Assembly (NCBI GenBank): GCA_020634615.1
Contig: JACKBI010000014.1
Location: forward strand, 1-64,000
Direction: 5' to 3'
Length of the DNA stretch: 64,000 nt
From: Anaerolineales bacterium
GTDB taxonomy: Bacteria; Chloroflexota; Anaerolineae; JAAEKA01
Position numbers and translations under genes: made by a program. The notes beneath the pieces are model-generated. The model searched no databases, had not been told where the DNA came from, and worked only from the letters and a program-made list of their open reading frames with translations. Of this stretch, positions 35,674-42,436 are shown one piece after another (positions within the stretch are counted from its first letter, which is position 1; each line of letters opens with the position of its first letter).

Positions 35674-37161
35674 CTATTGGTCTGGCATGGCTGTCACGGG
35701 AACAACTGCTGCCCATGTCGTTCCGACTGGCATAGTGAGCGAGTAGATTCCAGAGGGCGTCACATAGAACAGATTGGTCTCCTCAGGTGTGCTCGCGACT
35801 TGGTCGATGGTGACATACCAGGCCACTGCCTGATAGCCCGATTGGCCAGTCTGAAGCCAATTGACCAACGGCATCATCACATATTCAACGATCTCGTCAA
35901 CCGTTGGCGTTCCCGGTGTAGGAAATGGCCGCGGCGGACCGTTATAATTCAAGTAACCGTATTCAGTTACCCATAACGGCGCTCCAGGTGCGAGCACGGA
36001 ATCTTCTCGCGCTAGCTCCGCGGAATGGGAAGCAGCGTACGTTTCCATGTCGTTCTCCAGACAACCCCACACGTCCTCAGGGAGATATTGCAAATGACAG
36101 TTGGTACTACTCGTCCACGGATAGGCATGGATCGCTACGCCGTCGATCTTCACGCCAGAATGCTGTGTGCGAAGTTGTTCTTTAAAATCCTCCCACCAGT
36201 CTGTGTTATGATCAAAGAAGTTGCCGCAACAGAAGACCCTAGCCGTTGGATCGACGGTCTTGAGGATATCGCTGACTTCCGCGAAACGATCAGCGGCCAA
36301 CTCCGCCATCTTTGCTTCCAAGGTGGCCTGAACCGTTGGATTGGGCGTCGGAGTGCCACTGTTTCCTCCCCAAGCGCACGGATACTGCGCCTGCGGGTTC
36401 TGCTGGCGCACGATCTTGCATAACCACTCGGCGCACTGGCCATAGGACCGCACCTCGGTGGCCGGGTGTTTGGTGGCCGGATGGTCCGGCTCGTTGAAGA
36501 CCAACCAGACACGGCCAGGATAGGCTGCTGCCAACTGTTGCAGTTTGGCTGCGTCGATGTGGTTGGCGCCTACGCCATCGCTGGTCTTGGCGGCGCACCA
36601 CACCATGGGCACAAATGACCTTGTCTCCAAAGGAGAAGGCGAGACTTTGTAGCCCCAATCGTAGTACCAGTTGAGGTTCAGAGGTGACACGTCCGGCCCT
36701 GGGGTAGGGATCAACGGCGGCGTCGCGTTGGGGCGGTGCTTGCCTGCGCCTTTGGCCCACAGCGGCCAATGCGTGTTCACTAGCGGCAAGTAGTATTGGA
36801 GTGACGAGTTGACGCTCCTGACCAAGGTGTTTGAAACATGGGTGGCTGCAGATGTTGTGGTAGCATCTGTGCCTGCATCGGATCGACCCGAGAAGCCGGG
36901 GCGGTTGATAAGAACCCAAGCTTCCGTCGGGTCAGTTATCAATATCAGGGGCTGTGGCGTTGAAGTCGGCCGGCGTGTCGCGGTTGGCGGCTGGAGCGGA
37001 GAGATGACCGTCAACGACGGCGTCGAACCGACGGTCTGTCCCACCTGCATGGCCACGGCGTCAGGCCGCGGCGCCAGGAAAGCGAAGGTCAGCAGCAGCG
37101 AGAAGGCGGCGATGAGGAGCAGGATCGCTGCTCCCCGACGGTTGTTGCGATGGTCGTCCAT
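35674..37161 (-). CDS. Secreted GH128-like glycosyl hydrolase (Asl1-type catalytic core)
   Basis: ATG 37161 with GGAGGAAG just upstream gives 495 residues; in-frame ATGs at 37188 and 37176 lack a site. An anchor or signal (ILLLIAAFSLLLTFAFL) leads into a Ser/Thr/Pro region with QYYLPLV. The catalytic domain (from about 160) starts LNLNWYYDWGYKVSPSPLE, then FVPMVWC, VWLVFNEPDHP (acid/base Glu224) and LWVTEYGYL (nucleophile Glu400), the two-Glu TIM-barrel pattern of family GH128/Asl1 beta-1,3-glucanases. Substrate is inference. Cotranscription with the Asp-box gene suggests a shared surface role. Confidence 0.8.
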   Translation of the reverse strand: MDDHRNNRRGAAILLLIAAFSLLLTFAFLAPRPDAVAMQVGQTVGSTPSLTVISPLQPPTATRRPTSTPQPLILITDPTEAWVLINRPGFSGRSDAGTDATTTSAATHVSNTLVRSVNSSLQYYLPLVNTHWPLWAKGAGKHRPNATPPLIPTPGPDVSPLNLNWYYDWGYKVSPSPLETRSFVPMVWCAAKTSDGVGANHIDAAKLQQLAAAYPGRVWLVFNEPDHPATKHPATEVRSYGQCAEWLCKIVRQQNPQAQYPCAWGGNSGTPTPNPTVQATLEAKMAELAADRFAEVSDILKTVDPTARVFCCGNFFDHNTDWWEDFKEQLRTQHSGVKIDGVAIHAYPWTSSTNCHLQYLPEDVWGCLENDMETYAASHSAELAREDSVLAPGAPLWVTEYGYLNYNGPPRPFPTPGTPTVDEIVEYVMMPLVNWLQTGQSGYQAVAWYVTIDQVASTPEETNLFYVTPSGIYSLTMPVGTTWAAVVPVTAMPDQ

Positions 37162-37354
37162 GAGCTTCCTCCACATGATAGCCAGCATTGACGCCAGCCG
37201 GTTTCATCATCAACGAACTGACCTGATAGTAGCACGCACTCACAGCGCCGTCAATGGGACATTTGACCCATTTTTCCGATCCAACCGCGCGTCTCTTTTC
37301 GCCGGCTGCTTGGTGGATGAATGTGTGATCAGCTCACTGATCACCGTTTACCGG

Positions 37355-37522
37355 TTACCCCACATACTGTCGCAGAATCGCATCCACCTGCCCGCCGTAG
37401 CCTTCGCCGAACAGGTTGAGGTGATTGTTGAAATCCCAGCCACCGTTCGCCGTAGAACCCGAACCACAACTCGCAGGGGGTGTTGTCCTGCGGCGTCGCA
37501 CTGCAGCAGTTGTTGTGATCTA
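37355..37522 (-). pseudogene. 3' remnant of an unknown secreted-protein gene
   Basis: Minus-strand DNA reads NNCCSATPQDNTPCELWFGF (ending in FYGE) in one frame, and after a frameshift GGWDFNNHLNLFGEGYGGQV (ending DAILRQYVG and a stop at 37355). Coding character is good but no start and no single frame remain. The family is not recognised. Confidence 0.55.
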
Positions 37523-37523
37523 G

Positions 37524-37679
37524 CCGGTAGACCGTTTTCGCCCTGGCCACGAGACCTACCCCACCTGCCACGACGCCAACGTTCAGCGGGTGATCGCCAA
37601 CGCGGCGCGCTGGCTGGCGCCGGCCGGCGGACCAGTTGTCACCTTCGGCCACCGCCCCAAGATGATCAAGATGCGCTGA
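37524..37679 (+). pseudogene. 3' remnant of a ThuA-domain (trehalose utilisation-like) gene
   Basis: Reads RFRPGHETYPTCHDANVQRV and then IANAARWLAPAGGPVVTFGH with a stop at 37677-37679. FRPGHETYPTYH is the conserved end of ThuA-fold proteins. A TAG just upstream shows that the rest is gone. Confidence 0.75.
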
Positions 37680-37706
37680 TGGCTGGTTCATCAGACCGGA
37701 ATCGAC

Positions 37707-37853
37707 AGAAATAGGTGACTACTCAGCCCGAGACTTCGGAAGTCGCCGCCTGGGGGTCGAACCTGGTACTTGACCAAAAACTGCGTCCAACCGAGTGCTG
37801 CGGCGACTTCCGAAGTCTATCGGTGGCGCCAGCCTGAGTAGTCACAGAAATAG
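37707..37853. mobile_element. MITE-like element with 12-bp terminal inverted repeats and 8-bp target duplication
   Basis: The element spans 37715-37845 (131 bp). Its ends are GTGACTACTCAG (37715-37726) and the exact complement (37834-37845). Both sides are flanked by AGAAATAG (37707-37714 and 37846-37853), a likely target site duplication. Inside, GACTTCGGAAGTCGCCG faces CGGCGACTTCCGAAGTC. No coding capacity. It sits 13 bases upstream of a -35 box. Confidence 0.85.
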
Positions 37854-37866
37854 TACGAAAATACTA

Positions 37867-37894
37867 TTGACACTCAGGGGGGGGGGAGTATAAT
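37867..37894 (+). promoter_or_regulatory. Consensus promoter with a G10 homopolymer spacer
   Basis: TTGACA (37867-37872) and TATAAT (37889-37894) match consensus exactly with a 16-base spacer that includes ten consecutive G (37877-37886). Slippage in the G-run would change the spacer and so promoter strength. It faces the gene at 38032. Confidence 0.85.
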
Positions 37895-38031
37895 GCGAAT
37901 AGCTTCACAGCGCGTTGATGAATAGGTCATTGGGTGATAGGTCTCTCGATCAAGCTGACGGCGGAAGCAGTTTCGAGACGCATCGTATTGTGGCTTGATG
38001 CCAGATGGTTGGGAAGAGAGGAGGGATTAAG

Positions 38032-38721
38032 ATGTCAATCTCAGGCAACAAACGCTCAGTAATTGGGATCGTGGCGGCTATTCTGGCCGTCATTGGGCTG
38101 CCGGTTTTGGTCAGCGCCGGTTCATCCGGGAACTCGCCGACCGTATGTATTGCAAGTGGATTCTGGGAAACGGGCCAGAACCAGGATTGGGATGCCGGTT
38201 CGAAGGGATGGAACCAGGTACGCCAAGTATCCACAGCGCAGGGAAGCTGGCAAGTAAGGGCCGTTTGGGTCAAGAACGACCCACAGAACTGGGTAGAAAC
38301 AGGTTGGTATATCACAGCGAGCGGCTATACCAGATACTTCATTGCTTCATCAAGATTCGGTATCTATGATGAGCAGCTGTTGGGTTATGCGCCTCCGGCA
38401 ACTTATCACTGGTTTGCAGTGCGGAACCCAACGGGGAACGAATGGGAGTTTTGGCTGGACAACACACAGTGGTTGTTCACCCGGGATGACATGCCGTTTA
38501 ATGTGGGCCGACCTGGAGCTCAAAGCGAAGTTCACAACTCATGCGATCAGGCCGGCACGACGTTCTGGTATTTGCAGAAGTACATCCGAACCTATCAGGG
38601 CTGGTACCCGTGGACCAGTTTCGCTGCCAACATCGATAACCCCAGCAACAACCCGAACTACTATATCGACCGAAGCGGGCAATGGGGAGCGCCCGACGTT
38701 CTCAGGATTTCCCCCTATTGA
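38032..38721 (+). CDS. Secreted protein of unknown function, possibly phase-variable
   Basis: ATG 38032 with AGGAGGG upstream gives 229 residues. The signal peptide is RSVIGIVAAILAVIGLPVLV, cleaved near VSAGSS. The mature part is rich in Trp, Tyr and Gly (NWVETGWYITASGYTRYFIA, TYHWFAVRNPTGNEWEFWLD), a beta-sandwich-like pattern, with two cysteines that might pair. No family is recognised. It is driven by the G10-spacer promoter. A lipoprotein gene follows after 38 bases. Confidence 0.8.
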   Translation: MSISGNKRSVIGIVAAILAVIGLPVLVSAGSSGNSPTVCIASGFWETGQNQDWDAGSKGWNQVRQVSTAQGSWQVRAVWVKNDPQNWVETGWYITASGYTRYFIASSRFGIYDEQLLGYAPPATYHWFAVRNPTGNEWEFWLDNTQWLFTRDDMPFNVGRPGAQSEVHNSCDQAGTTFWYLQKYIRTYQGWYPWTSFAANIDNPSNNPNYYIDRSGQWGAPDVLRISPY

Positions 38722-38759
38722 ACATCCGAGGAAATGCGCGCCAGGCGATGAGGAGGCGT

Positions 38760-39389
38760 ATGATGGTAACAGCCGTGAATGTCCACAGAAGCATGATGGA
38801 AAGAGGCAGCCGCATCAGCCGAGCGACCATCGGGCTTTGGCTGCTGATCGTTGCGATGGGATTGGCAGGGTGTTCAGCCGGGGCTGCCCCGCCGAGTCCA
38901 GCGCCGCAGGGAGGGCTGATGGTTGCTCCCAATGCTCCTGGAGTATGGTACGCTGGCGACTTCGTGTCGCTGGACGAAGCAGCAGCAAAGGTTCCGTTCG
39001 TGATTCTGCTGCCCGACGAAGCCGTCGTCGGCGCAGAGTTGGTGTCAGTCGAGTTGAACCATCCCGAAACGGTGATGGCCGTTGCGCTGCACTACGCCAA
39101 TGACGTTGTCGTCAGCCAGTCTCTCAATCCGGGCATAGAGTCCCTTCCAACAACGCTACAAGAAGCGGAACAAGTGGTCCAGGTCGCCGGCATCCCAGCA
39201 ATCGGAAAAGAGGCAGGCCATACAGAGTCGCAGATCACTGGCGGCAAAGTCCCATATCCAGCCACGGTTGTCTGGTATGTTGACGGCGTTCTTCGTGTCG
39301 TCACTTATGCTGACAGGGATGATATGACCTTGGAAGAACTCCTCCAAATTGCCGAGTCCATGAAGGCCTACACGCCATTTGCTCAGTGA
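38760..39389 (+). CDS. Lipoprotein of unknown function
   Basis: ATG 38760 with AGGAGG at 38751-38756 gives 209 residues. The long N-terminus leads to IGLWLLIVAMGLAGC, with lipobox LAGC. The mature part has an Ala/Pro linker and one compact domain (DEAAAKVPFVILLPDEAVVG, VVWYVDGVLRVVTYADRDDM, ELLQIAESM) that resembles DUF4367-type extracellular sensor domains, though that is a guess. It probably shares the transcript of the preceding secreted protein. Confidence 0.75.
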   Translation: MMVTAVNVHRSMMERGSRISRATIGLWLLIVAMGLAGCSAGAAPPSPAPQGGLMVAPNAPGVWYAGDFVSLDEAAAKVPFVILLPDEAVVGAELVSVELNHPETVMAVALHYANDVVVSQSLNPGIESLPTTLQEAEQVVQVAGIPAIGKEAGHTESQITGGKVPYPATVVWYVDGVLRVVTYADRDDMTLEELLQIAESMKAYTPFAQ

Positions 39390-39416
39390 TCACCCGACGT
39401 CACTGCCTGCGGCCGG

Positions 39417-39882
39417 TCATTCTCCGTCCACATACGTTCGCAGCAGCACCGCCGGCGTCTGCGCCGTCACGGTAAACCCGCCGATAGCGGCCGGCAGCAG
39501 GCAGAAGCGCACTGGGCCCAGCGTCAATCGATTGACCGACACCTCGCCATCGAGAACGCCCCAGATCTCCAGCGTGTCGCCGTTGCGCTCGCCGCCAAAT
39601 TCAACGCCTGCGTCCAGCGTAATGCGCTCAGTGACGAAATAAGGAGTGTGGCAGAGCAGCTCGCGCCGGTAGCCGTCCTCCTCGGCGATACAGAGGGGCG
39701 CGGCACGCCTGGCTCGACGCGGTCAAAATCGATCACGTCCTTCGCCTTGTCGACCTGCAAAGGCCGCGGCTGGCCGTCCGCCCCGCCCCAGTCGTAAACC
39801 CGGTAGGTGGTGTTGGAGTTCTGCTGGATCTCGGCGATCGCCAGCCCACCCATGATGGCATGCAGCGTGCCGGCTGGCACGC
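39417..39882 (-). pseudogene. 3' part of a mannose-6-phosphate isomerase gene, frameshifted
   Basis: On the minus strand GTLHAIMGGLAIAEIQQNSN and TTYRVYDWGGADGQPRPLQV match class I phosphomannose isomerase. After a frameshift near 39700 the frame resumes as IAEEDGYRRELLCHTPYFVT to a stop at 39417. The 5' half is missing and the fragment is joined to a SanA-like piece at 39870-39882. Confidence 0.8.
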
Positions 39883-40045
39883 CCAGCGCGACCAGATCGG
39901 ACTTCATCTCGGCCGGTTCGTTGTAGTCCGCGCTGCCGTTGTCGCCGCTGACCAGGATGCCGTCCACCTTGCCGGCCTTGTACAGCTCGGCGGCCGCCCG
40001 GATGCGCACGGCGTAGAAGCTGTTCAGCCGACCGTTGGCCCTCGT
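39870..40045 (-). pseudogene. Internal fragment of a second sanA-like gene
   Basis: Reads RIRAAAELYKAGKVDGILVS, then SGDNGSADYNEPAEMK and VALGVPA, closely matching the intact gene at 40840-41505 (RIRAAAALYNAGKVDGILVS). Both ends are fused to unrelated genes. At the right junction GVPA is common to both parents, which suggests recombination at microhomology. Confidence 0.8.
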
Positions 40046-40361
40046 TTCCCCGCCCGATCCAGTCCATGACGATGTAGGCAGGAGCGTTCTCTACCGGTTC
40101 GCCGAACCCGTGGACTGCCGGCACGCGCACCGTTCCCGTCGAAGCCAGCAGCGCCAGTCCGCGTGCCTCCGCCTCGAACATGCCCGGCCAGCCGGCTTCC
40201 GGCCGCGGCAGCCGGGTGAGCCACTTGACCAGCAGCGTCCTGCCGTCCGCTTCAAGCCGGGCCGCCTGGCTGATGTCGCCGCCGCCGACCGGTCGAACCT
40301 CAGAGGGCGGCACGCCGAGCAAGGTCTCCAGCGACCGTGCCAAACCGGCAGGCAGGCTCAT
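40045..40361 (-). pseudogene. 5' part of a fructosamine kinase gene
   Basis: About 105 residues from ATG 40361: VPPSEVRPVGGGDISQAARL, LLVKWLTR, FEAEARGLALLA and APAYIVMDWIGRG are the N-lobe of fructosamine/ketoamine 3-kinases. The catalytic C-lobe (HGDxxxGN) is missing because the frame runs into the SanA fragment. Its start overlaps the stop of the LMW phosphatase gene (ATGA), the operon arrangement known from intact deglycation loci. Confidence 0.85.
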
Positions 40362-40831
40362 GGCAGGTTGTGCTCGGCGCGAATGGTGTCCAGCAGGCCG
40401 GCAACACCGGCGTCTACCAACTCGTATACCGCGTCAAACTTGCCGTTGTAATACGGGTCAGGAACGTCCCGCGGATAGCCGTCCGGCGCAAACGCCAGCA
40501 GTTGGTGCAGCTTGCCGTCCAACGCACCGCTGCGATCCATGCGCCGCAGATCGGACACGTTATCGGCGTCCATCGCGATCACGTAGTCATAGCGATGCAG
40601 CTCGGCCGGCTGTACCTGGCGGGCACGGCCGTTGTAGGTGATGCCGTTGCGGCGCAGCACGGCCTGCGTGCCGCGGTGAGCGGGATCGCCGACATGCCAG
40701 CCGCCCGTGCCGGCCGAGTCGATCTCGAACTGGCCGGCCAGCCCGGCCTCGTTGACACGCTGCTGGAATACCGCTTCCGCCATCGGCGAGCGGCAGATGT
40801 TGCCCAGACAGACGAACAATACTCGGATCAT
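40358..40831 (-). CDS. Low-molecular-weight protein-tyrosine phosphatase
   Basis: 157 residues from ATG 40831. The P-loop is CLGNICRS (Cys8, Arg14), and the acid is Asp125 in DVPDPYY. The length is typical. In many bacteria this gene precedes a fructosamine 3-kinase homologue and is thought to remove phosphate from ribulosamine-type products during protein deglycation; here the kinase is broken. It lies between sanA and that remnant on one transcript. Confidence 0.94.
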   Translation of the reverse strand: MIRVLFVCLGNICRSPMAEAVFQQRVNEAGLAGQFEIDSAGTGGWHVGDPAHRGTQAVLRRNGITYNGRARQVQPAELHRYDYVIAMDADNVSDLRRMDRSGALDGKLHQLLAFAPDGYPRDVPDPYYNGKFDAVYELVDAGVAGLLDTIRAEHNLP

Positions 40832-40839
40832 ACAACCTC

Positions 40840-41505
40840 TCAGGAACTCCCCGGCGCGCGTCGCGTCACGGTCACCGGCTCGCCCAGGAATCTTGGCTCC
40901 CTGCCCAGCACTTCCACATCCAGCACCGCCAGCGCGCGGGCAAGGACTTCGCGCGCACGCACGCGCCGGCCCCAGTAGCCGGCAGGGCCGTAGGCAGCGT
41001 AGCCGATCACATCCTGGCCGCGCTGCCCGGCCAGATAGAGCGCCCGCTCCAGGTGAAACGGCTGCGAGACGACCGTGTATGCATGCAGGCCAAAAACCTC
41101 TTCGGCGCGGTAGATGCTGTCCAGCGTGCGAAACCCGGCGTAGTCGGCGGTGATGTAGTCGGCCGGCACGCCCAGCGCCACCAGGTCTTCCTTCATCTGC
41201 GCCGGCTCGTTGTAGTCCTCCCGGCCGTTGTCGCCGCTGACCAGGATGCCGTCTACCTTGCCGGCGTTGTACAGCGCGGCCGCAGCCCGAATGCGTGACG
41301 TGTAGAAGCTGTTCAGCCGGCCGTTGGCATACTTCGATGTGCCCAGCACCAGCGCGACGTCGCGCTTCGGTATCTCGTCGATGTTGTCGTACACCCGGCC
41401 CGCGGCGCGTGCAGCCACATGCCCGTCCGCCCAGACCGCAAATGCAAACGCCGCCGCGCCGAGAAACAAACCTGCAAGCAAAACAAGAAAGAAGAGCTTT
41501 TTCAC
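40840..41505 (-). CDS. SanA/DUF218 membrane-anchored protein
   Basis: GTG 41505 gives 221 residues starting with a membrane anchor (KKLFFLVLLAGLFLGAAAFA); an upstream start at 41544 is possible and no clear ribosome site is seen. DVALVLGTSKYANGRLNSFY, GKVDGILVSGDNG and the YTVVSQPFHLERALYLA loop are family signatures. SanA affects envelope barrier function in enterobacteria; the reaction is unknown. A fragment of a relative lies 800 bases downstream. Confidence 0.9.
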   Translation of the reverse strand: MKKLFFLVLLAGLFLGAAAFAFAVWADGHVAARAAGRVYDNIDEIPKRDVALVLGTSKYANGRLNSFYTSRIRAAAALYNAGKVDGILVSGDNGREDYNEPAQMKEDLVALGVPADYITADYAGFRTLDSIYRAEEVFGLHAYTVVSQPFHLERALYLAGQRGQDVIGYAAYGPAGYWGRRVRAREVLARALAVLDVEVLGREPRFLGEPVTVTRRAPGSS

Positions 41506-41552
41506 TGGATATTGCCAACGTCCGCGTGAAATCAGGGAGTCCAAACCGGATT

Positions 41553-41640
41553 CTGGACAGGATTTACAGGATTAACGGGATTGATTCATCCAGTGGTACT
41601 GGAGTCCAAAATCCTGAAAATCCTGTTGATCCTGTCAAAA
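41553..41640. repeat. Dispersed inverted repeat, family A, copy 2
   Basis: CTGGACAGGATTTACAGGAT (from 41553) faces ATCCTGAAAATCCTGTTGAT and CCTGTC (41611-41636). It is the same family as 4639-4752. Inner CCAGTGGTACTGG forms the loop end. Confidence 0.75.
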
Positions 41641-41662
41641 CTCTGGTAACGCTCGCGTGATT

Positions 41663-42436
41663 TCAGACTGATTGGTTTCTAGGCGCTGAAGTCTTCAGCG
41701 GCAGCCAGGCCAGCACGCGCTGGATCATTAGGTCCCAATAGGCCCAGTCGTGCTCCCCCGGCCCATCCTCGTAGGTCAGTTTGATGTTCAAGGATTGCAG
41801 CAAGTCGCGGTAGGTCACGTTTTGGTCGTAGAGGAAGTCCTCGTTGCCGCAGCATTGGAACAGTTGCGGCCGGCGCGCCTTGCTCTTCGCCAGTTGCCCC
41901 GCCAGGTGCGTCAGATCGTTGTCACTGCCGGCCAGCTTCTTGAGATTGCCAAAGATAGCTGTCCATTCCTTGCGCTCGGCCTTGTCCAGCGTCGGCAGCA
42001 GGTCAACCACGTCCAGCGCGCCGGACAAGCTGGCCGCCGCGGCATAGCGCGCCGGATATGTCAGCGCGAGCTTGAACGCGCCGTAACCACCCATGCTCAG
42101 CCCGGCGACAAAGGTATCCTTGCGCCGCCGCGAGATTGGAAACATGCCGGTCACCAGCGCCGGCAGTTCGTCGGCCACGAAGGAGAAGTAGCGCGGCCCT
42201 GCGGCCATGTCGGTATAAAAACCGCGCTGCACCGCCGGCATGACAACTGCCACCCCCAGATCCTGCACATAGCGTTCGATGGAAGTCTGGCGCGTCCACG
42301 TGGTCTGATCATCCAGCAGCCCGTGCAGCAGGTACAGCACCGGATACGATTTGCGCAGCGGCTCCGGCAGGATCACCTCGATGGTCGCCGCGCTGCCAAG
42401 CGCGTCCGACTGAATGTTACATTGGATCCGTGCCAT
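41663..42436 (-). CDS. Putative esterase (EstA/tributyrin esterase-like)
   Basis: ATG 42436 gives 257 residues and overlaps the end of the penicillin acylase gene by 20 bases. The nucleophile is in GLSMGGYGAFKLALTYP, the likely acid in LFQCCGNEDFLYDQN and His in EDGPGEHDWAYWD. PVLYLLHGLLDDQTTWTRQT forms the oxyanion region. No signal peptide is present, so it is cytoplasmic. It belongs to the EstA/S-formylglutathione hydrolase group; the substrate is unknown. Confidence 0.88.
   Translation of the reverse strand: MARIQCNIQSDALGSAATIEVILPEPLRKSYPVLYLLHGLLDDQTTWTRQTSIERYVQDLGVAVVMPAVQRGFYTDMAAGPRYFSFVADELPALVTGMFPISRRRKDTFVAGLSMGGYGAFKLALTYPARYAAAASLSGALDVVDLLPTLDKAERKEWTAIFGNLKKLAGSDNDLTHLAGQLAKSKARRPQLFQCCGNEDFLYDQNVTYRDLLQSLNIKLTYEDGPGEHDWAYWDLMIQRVLAWLPLKTSAPRNQSV

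Larger units (their letters stand above)
37189..38031. other. Gene graveyard, MITE-like element and promoter
   Basis: 843 bases without an intact gene. It contains a minus-strand remnant (37355-37522), a plus-strand ThuA-type remnant (37524-37679), an inverted-repeat element with target duplication (37715-37845), a consensus promoter with a G10 spacer (37867-37894), and the 140-base leader of the secreted protein gene at 38032. Confidence 0.8.

Noticed and set aside
41523..41666. Imperfect direct repeats CGCGTGAAATCAG and CGCGTGATTTCAG around family A copy 2 as a target duplication
   Set aside because: The two differ at several bases and do not abut clear element ends, so chance or older recombination is as likely.
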